From NCBI GenBank assembly GCA_964451325.1, contig CAYVHO010000001.1, forward strand, positions 248,001 to 312,000: DNA of 64,000 nt, written 5' to 3'. Each line of letters starts with the position of its first letter. Position 1 is the stretch's first letter. A program made the translations under genes and the position numbers. Positions 14,975-23,159 of this stretch are shown in pieces. The stretch is from JAADHI01 sp964451325. Its GTDB lineage: Bacteria > Nitrospirota > Nitrospiria > SBBL01 > JAADHI01. The notes beneath the pieces are model-generated. The model was not told the origin of the DNA, did no database searches, and saw only the letters and a list, made by a program, of their open reading frames with translations.

Positions 14975-17004
14975 TGTCATGGATCGCATGGGTCGTTTCG
15001 ATATTGTGTTTTGGGATTTTAAATGTGAGCGCTGGAGAAACAGATGTGGATGAGCGTTTTGGGCCGCGCCTTGAATTGGATGAGGTGGTCATTACCGGTA
15101 CACGAACGGAAAAGAGACTGCTCGAAGCCCCGGTGCGTACCGAGGTGGTGACGCGAGAGGAGATTGAACAAAGCCACGCGCGGGATTTGAAAGAGGCCTT
15201 GGAAGATGTCCCCGGCTTGATCTTACGGCGGACACACGGCAAACAAGGCGCGTCTGTTGGAATGCAGGGTTTTGATGCGGATCGGATTTTGATTCTTTTG
15301 AACGGTGAGCGATTGAGCGCGACGACGGGTTCTACGGTCGATCTCACGCAAATCGGCACGGCGGACATTGAACGCATCGAAATCGTGAAAGGTGCGACTT
15401 CAGCGCTTTACGGCAGCGAGGCCATGGGCGGCGTGATCAATGTCATTACGCGTAAACCGAAAAAGCCTTTTTCGCTCACTTTCGAAGCCGATGCAGGGAC
15501 TTACGGGAGTAAAAACCTGAATGACGCTGCCCTCGGCGGAGATCTGGGTTTTTACTCCCGTACGATGGCCGATTTGAGCTTTGTGGGGCCGCGGTGGAAT
15601 CTGAAACTGACTTCCGATTTTAGACGCTCGGAGGGTTTTGACTTAGGTGGAAAAACGAACCGTACCGATGGGGACAAGACCCTGCGCTGGAACCTCGACC
15701 CCCGCATTGGCCTGACGATGCCCGGCGGGGCCGAGCTTTATTTGAGTCCGCGTTATTATTTTGAAGATAAAGAGAGGCAGAATGAGACCTTGGTGCCTGG
15801 TCTCGGTATCCGCACACGCAAGTTTTTGGAAGCGGTGAATAAATGGCATGTGACTGTGGGGGGGAAGATTCCTTTTAAAAATGGCACACGCCTTTCAGGT
15901 GCTTTGGCCCACGAGCGACTTGAAGATGTGAGTCAGCAGGATGTCGTCGAAAGCCCTCAGATCGATCAGCAGAGAACGGCCGTTATTACGCTCTCACGGG
16001 CAGAAGTACAGTGGGATGTTCCCGTAGGGGAAATGCACTTGTTGACCTGGGGTGCGGTGGTCGGACGGGAAAGTCTGAAACAGGAACAAGTTCGGGATGA
16101 GGCGGCGGGGTTTACGTCAATTCAGGAAATCACCCCTGGTGCGAAGCGAGAAAATATTGAAACCTATTTGCAAGACGATATTTTTTTGAACGACTGGCTC
16201 GAATTACTTCCGGGTATTCGTTACCAGTACGACAGTGACTTTGGTGCTTTTATCGCTCCAAAGCTTAATCTGATGTTCAAACCAGCGGCCTTTGTGAATT
16301 TCAGAATTGGATACGGTAAGGGCTATCGTGTGCCAAATTTGCGCGAACGTTTCTTTTTCTTTGATCATTCGGCGCTGGGCTACCGAATCATCGGCAATCC
16401 CGACTTACAGCCGGAAGCCTCGGACAGCTTTCAGGTCGGTCTAGAAATGTGGCGGGGAAAGAAGGTGCATGGGGAAGTCAGCTTCTTTTACAACCGGATT
16501 AAAAATCTGATCGACACTCGCCTGAACCCGGAAAAGAGTGCGGCGACGGGTTTGCAGATTTTCGATTACCAGAATGTGAACCGTGCCGTGACGCAGGGCG
16601 CGGAGTTTTCCAGCCGGGTTTTGTTCTGGCGCTATTTTACCTTTAAAGCCGGGTACACCTATCTGTGGGCAAAAGACACGGATTTGGATAAGTGGCTTCC
16701 TGAGCGTCCAAAACATCAAGTTAAGGGTGGTTTGGATTTGCGTCAGGACGACTGGGGGACGACGGTCATTTTTCGTGTCGTTTATCAGAGCAAGGAATTT
16801 GTGGATGCGCAAAACAGCGTGACATCTCCGGCCTGGACGACTTTTGACCTCAAGCTGAATCAGGAAACAGGGGAAAATACAACGCTTTTCATTGGAGTAG
16901 ATAACATCACGGACAAACATCGGGATCCGGATCGTTCCGAGTTTGACGATTTTCGGCCCAATACGCCACGTTTTATTTATGCAGGTATTCGCATCAAGAT
17001 TTGA
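14974..17004 (+). CDS. TonB-dependent receptor, heme/BtuB-like
   Basis: This 676-residue receptor has a short signal peptide, a TonB-box-like LDEVVITGTR stretch, a plug domain and a barrel. Between plug and C-terminus it carries YRVPNLRERF and GNPDLQPE. These correspond to the FRAP and NPNL motifs of heme and hemoglobin receptors, with a His (FFDHSALG) between them where HemR has a functional His. Some BtuB and siderophore receptors share parts of this pattern, so the substrate is not certain. I use the ATG at 14974 and not the TTG one codon earlier, because it overlaps the previous stop in the usual TGATG form. The next gene encodes a HmuY-type lipoprotein, which strengthens the heme assignment. 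Confidence 0.85.
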   Translation: MSWIAWVVSILCFGILNVSAGETDVDERFGPRLELDEVVITGTRTEKRLLEAPVRTEVVTREEIEQSHARDLKEALEDVPGLILRRTHGKQGASVGMQGFDADRILILLNGERLSATTGSTVDLTQIGTADIERIEIVKGATSALYGSEAMGGVINVITRKPKKPFSLTFEADAGTYGSKNLNDAALGGDLGFYSRTMADLSFVGPRWNLKLTSDFRRSEGFDLGGKTNRTDGDKTLRWNLDPRIGLTMPGGAELYLSPRYYFEDKERQNETLVPGLGIRTRKFLEAVNKWHVTVGGKIPFKNGTRLSGALAHERLEDVSQQDVVESPQIDQQRTAVITLSRAEVQWDVPVGEMHLLTWGAVVGRESLKQEQVRDEAAGFTSIQEITPGAKRENIETYLQDDIFLNDWLELLPGIRYQYDSDFGAFIAPKLNLMFKPAAFVNFRIGYGKGYRVPNLRERFFFFDHSALGYRIIGNPDLQPEASDSFQVGLEMWRGKKVHGEVSFFYNRIKNLIDTRLNPEKSAATGLQIFDYQNVNRAVTQGAEFSSRVLFWRYFTFKAGYTYLWAKDTDLDKWLPERPKHQVKGGLDLRQDDWGTTVIFRVVYQSKEFVDAQNSVTSPAWTTFDLKLNQETGENTTLFIGVDNITDKHRDPDRSEFDDFRPNTPRFIYAGIRIKI

Positions 17005-17064
17005 AAAAACAGACAAAATCCAGCGCCCAAAAGCGGCCCATCAGAAAAGAGAAGGGAATGAATA

Positions 17065-18651
17065 ATGCAGCGATTTAATCTTTTTGAGAAAAAAAAACCC
17101 GGGTCATCGGCAGGTCTTGTTTTTGCGAGTTTCCTCATGTCCGGGTTTCTATTTGCCTGTTCAGGCGGTGACAGTCCTTCTGTCGGTGCAGGCGGTAGCG
17201 CAGGGAGCGAGACCGTCTCGTCGGAATTGAGTGAATGGGCGATCACGCTCGATAAAAGTAGCGTAAGCGGCGTGAACCAGAAGGTTATATTCAAAGCAAA
17301 AAATACCGGAACGGTGGTGCATGAGTTGGTTGTTTTAAAAACAGATCTCGCGGTCGATGCGCTCCAGGTGGTGGATGGCAAGGTGAAGGAAGATGCTGTA
17401 GGGCAGGTTATCGGTGAGATTGAGGAATTTGCACCGGGCACGGAAGCAGAAGTCACTTTGGACTTGCCCGAGGGCAGCTATGTGCTGTTCTGTAATGTGC
17501 TGGACAGTGGTGAGACCGAGGGACACTACCAAAAAGGTATGCGTATCGCTTTCACTGTCGGTGCGGCCTCTGCGACAAAAAGTGCCTTGATTAATGCCAG
17601 TGCCGGAGGTCTGGGTGTGGACCCGGGCGATCCCAAGAATAAACACACCTATTTCAATTTTTCGACGGGGCAAGTTGTTAATTTAAGCGATGCAGCAGCG
17701 GCCGATTCATCCGACTGGGACATCGCCTTTAAACGCTCGGAGATCAAGCTCAATGGCGGATTTTCCGGCAAAAAAGGAGTGGGCGGTTTTTTCACCGGCA
17801 ACAATGCCGAGGCCTACGATGCAAATGGTGATTTCATTCGAAGCTGGTTTGAGACCGCCACTGTGGAAAGTGAACTCGTCGATTTTATAACAGTGAGCTC
17901 ATCTGAGATCCCGACCGATGACGCCGAATTTAAAATGGACAGGCTTGTCCCCGCAGTTCAGGGGGACGGTACGCTTGGAGGCTGGTGGTTTTATCACGGC
18001 CCGCCGACACATGCGGTGACGGCGGTGCCGGAGAACTGGTGGGTTGTTAGATCGGCTGGCGGCGACAGCTACGCCAAGTTTCATGTGACCGAACTCATCC
18101 GGGACAGCGATGCCGATTCGGAACCCCGCATGCGTCGGATCAGTCTTGAAATGCAGGTTCAGTCCGTGGGGAGCGATTTTTTTAACGGCCTTTTTCCACA
18201 CACCTTTCTTATTCCGCGTGATGCGGGCGGGGCGCTTTATTATGATTTTGACAGCGAGGCCGAAGTGGATGTGTCGAACGTCGGATGGGATTTAAAGGTG
18301 GAATATGATGCCACAAGTCGAGAATATCGTATTTTGACAAACGGCGGTGTGAGCGGTTCCGCTAAGGGCGGGGCACAAGCTTTGGGTGAAGACCCCGAAT
18401 TGGTGACCAACGGCACAGATCGGGATCAGGTGGCCCATTATTTTGCTGACAAAACCGGTGGGGTTTTTGTGAATTCAACTTGGAATGCCTACAACATCAC
18501 CGATGGAGATCACGAGCTTTGGCCGAATTACCGGGTGTATTTGATCCGGTCGGGCGGCGCAGTTTTTAAGCTCCAGATTTTTGGCTATTACCACCCGCAG
18601 ACAACCGAGAGTGGCTGGTATTCGATTCGTTACGAGCAGATTGCACCTTGA
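17065..18651 (+). CDS. Lipoprotein with an N-terminal cupredoxin domain fused to two HmuY-like domains
   Basis: This 528-residue protein has a lipoprotein signal (LFAC, acylated Cys32) and a Ser/Gly linker. Residues about 55-165 form a cupredoxin, with a full type-1 copper set: His86 (VVHELVV), Cys143 (LFCN), His154 and Met159 (GHYQKGM). Then come two HmuY-like modules at about 193-385 and 390-527. The first has YFNFSTGQVV and SDWDIAFKR, typical of HmuY; the second has YYDFDSEAEVDV and NVGWDLKV. In Porphyromonas, HmuY is a surface hemophore that takes heme and hands it to HmuR. The copper domain is an unusual addition and could handle electrons or bind metal. The gene follows the heme-type receptor by 60 bases. 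Confidence 0.82.
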   Translation: MQRFNLFEKKKPGSSAGLVFASFLMSGFLFACSGGDSPSVGAGGSAGSETVSSELSEWAITLDKSSVSGVNQKVIFKAKNTGTVVHELVVLKTDLAVDALQVVDGKVKEDAVGQVIGEIEEFAPGTEAEVTLDLPEGSYVLFCNVLDSGETEGHYQKGMRIAFTVGAASATKSALINASAGGLGVDPGDPKNKHTYFNFSTGQVVNLSDAAAADSSDWDIAFKRSEIKLNGGFSGKKGVGGFFTGNNAEAYDANGDFIRSWFETATVESELVDFITVSSSEIPTDDAEFKMDRLVPAVQGDGTLGGWWFYHGPPTHAVTAVPENWWVVRSAGGDSYAKFHVTELIRDSDADSEPRMRRISLEMQVQSVGSDFFNGLFPHTFLIPRDAGGALYYDFDSEAEVDVSNVGWDLKVEYDATSREYRILTNGGVSGSAKGGAQALGEDPELVTNGTDRDQVAHYFADKTGGVFVNSTWNAYNITDGDHELWPNYRVYLIRSGGAVFKLQIFGYYHPQTTESGWYSIRYEQIAP

Positions 18652-18853
18652 ACCTTTTTTCGCGACAAAAAAATTTTGTAAAAGCGGCTGGTGGTCACAA
18701 AAATTGCCGAACTCAGAAGCCCGGAACGATCAATGGATCTTGTCTTGGTTTTTTAGAGATCTGTTGAAAATGGCGGTGGCGCTTTTGAGGCCATTGCGGC
18801 ATGGGGCTGTGTGAAGCAGTCCTGGTTTTCAATCATAAGGAGGCAACATCATC

Positions 18854-19462
18854 ATGTTTGTTCAGACAATGAAGTTGATTTTTATGAAGGGGATCTTATT
18901 CGGTTTTTTTATGGCGGTAGCGATGATGCCTTTTCCGGCATTTTCACAAAGCATGTCGTCTGAAGGCGCGATGCTGGAGGAGAGTGAGGGCCTGGTCAGC
19001 GCGCTCGAACTCGAAGGTGGGGGAGAGGCATCGCCTCTGCCGCCCTCCGAATTAGGTTCAGGAACAAGTGTCCCGAAGATGCAAGCGGAAGGGGCCTCCT
19101 TGGAAGGGATGACGGCGTTGATGATTCCCTATGTGGTCATCGTCGCAGGGCTTATCTTTGGACTCGCTCTGATTTGGCTTATGCTGAAATGGCGGGAATT
19201 GTCACATAAAGAGCGCCTGGCTGCGATTGAGAGGGGCGTTTTCCATTCTGATGTCAGTCAGCAGCGCCTGCTGCTCTGGGGGATGATTTTGTCTGCTTTA
19301 GGCCTTGCCGCCATCGCAGCTCTTTGGGTTAATTTGGGATGGTCTCATGCCCTCTGGGGTTTATTTCCGCTTGTGTCCGGTCTAGCGCTCTTCCTTTATA
19401 TCACTTTGATTAAAGAAAAGGCGGCATCCGTGCTCGGTGCCTCAGTGCCAGCTTCCTCCTAA
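18854..19462 (+). CDS. Membrane protein with a DUF6249-like C-terminal part
   Basis: This 202-residue protein has a signal peptide or first helix (about 10-32), a Ser/Glu/Pro-rich extracytoplasmic stretch (about 33-90) and three membrane helices (about 93-113, 137-157 and 163-186). Between helices one and two lies KWRELSHKERLAAIERGV, the 'HKERxxxIExG' signature seen in DUF6249 and related small membrane proteins. No enzymatic motif is visible. AAGGAGG (18837-18843) supports the start. It is the last gene of the heme-type locus, about 200 bases after the lipoprotein gene; that gap shows nothing recognisable. A role as inner-membrane partner of the system is a guess from position. Confidence 0.6.
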   Translation: MFVQTMKLIFMKGILFGFFMAVAMMPFPAFSQSMSSEGAMLEESEGLVSALELEGGGEASPLPPSELGSGTSVPKMQAEGASLEGMTALMIPYVVIVAGLIFGLALIWLMLKWRELSHKERLAAIERGVFHSDVSQQRLLLWGMILSALGLAAIAALWVNLGWSHALWGLFPLVSGLALFLYITLIKEKAASVLGASVPASS

Positions 19463-19627
19463 AAGTGGATGTGTTGATTTTTCGAAATCCGTTTTGCAGC
19501 TGTTGAAAGTGCCTCCACCCACTTTTCAGCGGCAGCCTCGGTCTCCCTCCCCCTTAGGGGAGGCCGGGGTGCTTTTAAATCCTATTCCAATACATATCCC
19601 AAATCCGTAGTTCTATTTAGAAAAACA
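19463..19627. other. Intergenic region before fur
   Basis: No credible gene is present. CTCCCCCTTAGGGGAG near 19550 forms a hairpin that could end the heme-type operon. Regulatory sites for fur follow from 19628. Confidence 0.4.
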
Positions 19628-19656
19628 TTGAAAAATCGTTCATTATTCCATATCAT
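19628..19656 (+). promoter_or_regulatory. Predicted fur promoter
   Basis: TTGAAA (19628-19633) and TATCAT (19651-19656) are 17 bases apart. The Fur box begins directly after the -10 hexamer. Confidence 0.6.
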
Positions 19657-19680
19657 TCTCAATGATTATGATAATGAATC
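19657..19680. promoter_or_regulatory. Fur box in the fur promoter (autoregulation)
   Basis: The sequence contains the hexamer series GATTAT-GATAAT-GAATC preceded by CTCAAT, a good match to the repeated NATWAT form of Fur sites. Its place over the transcription start suggests that Fur represses its own gene when iron is plentiful. Confidence 0.7.
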
Positions 19681-19800
19681 GCATTTAGAACGTCCTGGTT
19701 TGGTCTATATTGACTTCTATTTCTTGAGAAATAATTCATGATTTAATCCGGGGTTTTTTGTTTTGGTGTGCATAAACGAGAACCAGGTGAGAGGCAAGCC

Positions 19801-20247
19801 ATGAAAAAAGAAGAAGAACTCTTAAAAAGCCATATTTCCCGGCACAATCTCAAGGTGACCAAGGAGCGGTCTGCTGTTTTGCGGGCCTTTTTGGATTCGG
19901 AGCGACATATTACGGCGGAAGAGTTGTATCGCAAGATGAAGAATGAGAATTCATCTATTGGATTAGCGACGATCTATCGCACCCTGAATCTCTTCTGTGA
20001 AAGTGGTCTTTCCGAGCAACGTCAGTTTGGGGATGGTCAGGCGCGTTATGAATTGGTCTACAACGTGAAACATCATGATCACATGATTTGTCAAGGGTGT
20101 AAACGCATCATTGAGTTTCAGAATGAAGAAATCGAAGCGCTTCAAGAAAAGGTTGCGAAAAAAAAACATTTTAAAATTTTCAGTCATAAATTAGAGCTTT
20201 ATGGTCTTTGCTCCGATTGTTCAAAAGCAAATATGGAAAAAAAATAA
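19801..20247 (+). CDS. fur: Ferric uptake regulator (Fur family)
   Basis: This 148-residue regulator has an N-terminal winged helix (LKVTKERSAVLRAFL ... GLATIYRTLNLF) and a C-terminal dimerisation domain. Metal-site residues are visible in VKHHDHMICQGC and LYGLCSDC, which give the His-rich site and the two CxxC pairs of the structural zinc. The family includes Zur, PerR and Nur. I favour iron because three canonical Fur boxes lie near iron genes in this window, one in this gene's own promoter. I chose the ATG at 19801 (GAGAGG six bases upstream) over an in-frame start at 19768. Confidence 0.88.
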   Translation: MKKEEELLKSHISRHNLKVTKERSAVLRAFLDSERHITAEELYRKMKNENSSIGLATIYRTLNLFCESGLSEQRQFGDGQARYELVYNVKHHDHMICQGCKRIIEFQNEEIEALQEKVAKKKHFKIFSHKLELYGLCSDCSKANMEKK

Positions 20248-20294
20248 TCAAAACCAAGCCAAAATAACATACAACACGAATAGGAAAAATTTGA

Positions 20295-21494
20295 ATGAAG
20301 TCCAGTCAATCCGTCTTAAGGCTGTTTATGCCTTCAACCCCGTTTTTTATGAAAAAAATGCTGCTCTCTTTTGCCGTGACGTCCATTTTTTTTGGGACAT
20401 TCCAAGGCACTCTTTCTAATGTTTTTGCCGAAGAGAATGTCATTTCTCTGAGAGGGGCCAAATTTGAAATTGGTGGAGAGTTGGAGCTTGAGATCATAGA
20501 TTCTCAGTCAAATGGCCGGGATTTTGATCCGGGTGGCCCGGGTCAGCTAGAGGAAAAAAATAATTCGAACCCCAGAATGTCGATTGATAAAATTGTCATT
20601 ACACCCAGAGTCCACGTCAGCGAAGATATTTTGTTTCAAGCAGATATTCAGTTTAGCCCGGATAAAGCGGTCAAGTTGGATGAGGTCTGGATTAAGTTTT
20701 CAAATCTACCCTTTAATAGTTGGGTGAAACTGGGACAGGAAGACACGTTTATCCAGGTCAGTCGTAAGACGGAATCTTATCCGATTTTAGGGTATGCCTT
20801 CTGGCAAGATGAGGATTTGGGTTTGTTTGCGGGAGGCCGTTCCGGCCCAGTTTACTGGCGGTTTTCCGCGACGAATGGCCGACGACTGAGAGATCGTCGA
20901 GCGAGCGAAGACAATGTCTATGCCCTGACGACGGATGATGATGACAATGGTGAGAATAATGCCAACAAACAGATCGGAATTGGTTTGGGTCTGAATCATG
21001 ATTTTAAAGAGGGACATAATATAGATATTCTACCTTTTTGGTACACGGCTGATTTGAGTGATCAGGATATTGCTTATTTGGAAACCATCAGTGGTTACGG
21101 GACGTCAAGACGGAACAAAGACCAAAGACGTTACGGTGTGAATTTGGATTATAGCTTGGGGGCATTTAATTTCTTTGCGCAGTATCTGATGGCGAAAGAT
21201 GGTTTGATGGACAGAGACGGCTGGTATGTGCAGCCTTCTTACAAACAAAAACTGGGCATGAACCGTCTGAAGTCCATTGAGTTTTTGGTGAGATACGAAA
21301 ACTACAACGTCGATTTAGCATTGGATGTGAACGACTCCAGGACATGGGATCGTCAAACCACAACACTGGCGGTTATTTCCGAAATTGTGAGAGGTTTTAA
21401 AATCAAAACCGAGTATTACCTCAATGAGGAAGACACGGGTGGTGCGGACGTGGACAACAACGAGCTGCTGGTTCAGGCAGAGGTGAAATTCTAA
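20295..21494 (+). CDS. Porin-like outer-membrane protein (OprO/OprP type)
   Basis: This 399-residue protein has an N-terminal signal peptide and a beta-rich body ending in Phe (LLVQAEVKF), as in outer-membrane barrels. Segments such as VHVSEDILFQADIQFS and NSWVKLGQEDTFIQVSR resemble the phosphate-selective porin family. An Asp/Asn-rich stretch (TTDDDDNGENNAN) near residue 220 could be a surface loop. A later Met (MKKMLLS, 20349) may be the true start, because the first 18 residues are atypical for a signal. It lies between fur and an iron ABC transporter, about 10 bases from the latter, so it might admit an iron chelate; the sequence does not show the substrate. Confidence 0.72.
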   Translation: MKSSQSVLRLFMPSTPFFMKKMLLSFAVTSIFFGTFQGTLSNVFAEENVISLRGAKFEIGGELELEIIDSQSNGRDFDPGGPGQLEEKNNSNPRMSIDKIVITPRVHVSEDILFQADIQFSPDKAVKLDEVWIKFSNLPFNSWVKLGQEDTFIQVSRKTESYPILGYAFWQDEDLGLFAGGRSGPVYWRFSATNGRRLRDRRASEDNVYALTTDDDDNGENNANKQIGIGLGLNHDFKEGHNIDILPFWYTADLSDQDIAYLETISGYGTSRRNKDQRRYGVNLDYSLGAFNFFAQYLMAKDGLMDRDGWYVQPSYKQKLGMNRLKSIEFLVRYENYNVDLALDVNDSRTWDRQTTTLAVISEIVRGFKIKTEYYLNEEDTGGADVDNNELLVQAEVKF

Positions 21495-21503
21495 GCCGCT
21501 TCA

Positions 21504-23135
21504 ATGGACTTTTCCCTGACAAAAACCTCTGGCCCTCATCTGTCGATTGACCGATGGGGGCTTGCTGCATTCGCCATCGCCACGCTTGTGATTGTTCCGC
21601 TGGGTGTGGTGCTTTTTTCTGTGTTTAGCCCGCATGATGATGTTTGGACGCATTTGATTGAGACGACGCTCGCGGGTATTTTGATCAACACGTTTTGGCT
21701 GACCCTGGGTGTTGCGATTGGAACGAGTGTTGTAGGTGTGAGTCTGGCCTGGTTGTGCGCTGCGACGGAATTTCCGGGACGTCGTTTTTTGGATTGGGCG
21801 CTCATGCTCCCGATGGCGATTCCATCTTATGTTACGGCTTTTGTGGTTATTGGTCTGCTTGATTTTTCCGGCCCACTTCAAACGGCGCTGAGGGCTTGGT
21901 TTGGTCAGGACGGTTTCTGGTTCCCGGAGATTCGTTCTCGAGGTGGAGTGATTTCGGTCATGATCCTCACACTCTATCCTTATGTCTACCTTTTGGCGCG
22001 AAATGCTTTTTTGAGTCAGGGACGACGCGCCTTGGAGGCGGCTCAGTCGCTTGGCGCGGGGCGGCTGAGCGGTTTTTTTCGTGTGGCCCTGCCCATGGCC
22101 CGTCCCTGGATTGTGGGCGGTGTCATGTTGGCCCTCATGGAAACACTCTCTGATTTTGGTGCGGTGTCAATTTTTAATTATGATACTTTTGCCACAGTCA
22201 TTTATCAGGCTTGGTTCGGATTTTTTTCGGTCTCTGCGGCTTCACAACTGGCCTCGCTCCTGGTTGTCCTCGTTTTTATTTTATTGGTGCTTGAGCAAAA
22301 ACTCACTTCACGCACGCGTTATACGAGTGTGGGTATGAAGATGCGGCAGGGGGATCGTATTCAGCTCAAGGGCATGACGCGTTGGTGTTCGGCCGTCTTT
22401 GCGTTGACGGTTTTTATTCTTGCCTTTGTTGTTCCGGTGGTGCAGTTGTTGGTTTGGAGTGTTTCTATCGTAGGGGAGGATTTTGACGCGCGTTATTTTG
22501 TATATTTAGGCCATTCCCTTTCTTTGGGGGGAATGGCCGCACTGATTACAGTGGTCGCGGTTTTGATCCTGGTTTATGCACATCGTTTGCAATCGACGGT
22601 TTTGATGCGCACTTTGGTGCGCGTGGCGACCTTGGGTTATGCCTTACCGGGTTCGGTCTTAGCCGTGGGTGTTTTTATTCCTTTTGCCTGGTTGGATCAT
22701 CAGATGATGACGTATTTGAATCGTCCTTTTATTTTGAAAGGCACGGTGGCTGCCATGCTCTTGGCCTATTTGGTGCGTTTTCTGGCTGTGGCTTATCATC
22801 CGGTTCAAAGTGTAATGAAACGTATTTCCCCGCATATTGATGAATCGGCACGTAATCTGGGTTGTAGCGGTGTCGAAATGTTACGGCGTGTACATTTGCC
22901 GATGATGAAGGGTGGTGTCCTGACTGCGCTCGTACTTGTTTTTGTGGATGTGATGAAAGAAATGCCCGTGACACTCATGACCCGTCCTTTTGGCTGGGAT
23001 ACGCTGGCCATTCGTATTTATGAAATGACCTCGGAAGGGGAGTGGGAGCGGGCTGCACTGCCCGCCATTGCAATTGTGTTGGCTGGGCTGGTTCCTGTTT
23101 TTTTATTGACACGAGATCGCGAAAGCGGTTTTTAG
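21504..23135 (+). CDS. fbpB: Iron(III) ABC transporter permease, FbpB/SfuB type
   Basis: This 543-residue permease has two halves of about six membrane helices each. The two EAA-type loops that contact the ATPase are visible: ALEAAQSLGAGRLSGFFRV in the first half and ESARNLGCSGVEMLRRV in the second. Such fused permeases carry ferric iron, and sometimes thiamine or other cations, from a periplasmic binding protein into the cell. No binding protein (FbpA) gene is nearby. The ATPase gene follows after 24 bases. Its position after fur and a porin supports iron as substrate. Confidence 0.87.
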   Translation: MDFSLTKTSGPHLSIDRWGLAAFAIATLVIVPLGVVLFSVFSPHDDVWTHLIETTLAGILINTFWLTLGVAIGTSVVGVSLAWLCAATEFPGRRFLDWALMLPMAIPSYVTAFVVIGLLDFSGPLQTALRAWFGQDGFWFPEIRSRGGVISVMILTLYPYVYLLARNAFLSQGRRALEAAQSLGAGRLSGFFRVALPMARPWIVGGVMLALMETLSDFGAVSIFNYDTFATVIYQAWFGFFSVSAASQLASLLVVLVFILLVLEQKLTSRTRYTSVGMKMRQGDRIQLKGMTRWCSAVFALTVFILAFVVPVVQLLVWSVSIVGEDFDARYFVYLGHSLSLGGMAALITVVAVLILVYAHRLQSTVLMRTLVRVATLGYALPGSVLAVGVFIPFAWLDHQMMTYLNRPFILKGTVAAMLLAYLVRFLAVAYHPVQSVMKRISPHIDESARNLGCSGVEMLRRVHLPMMKGGVLTALVLVFVDVMKEMPVTLMTRPFGWDTLAIRIYEMTSEGEWERAALPAIAIVLAGLVPVFLLTRDRESGF

Positions 23136-23159
23136 TGCCTCATCCTTCTAGGTTTTAAA

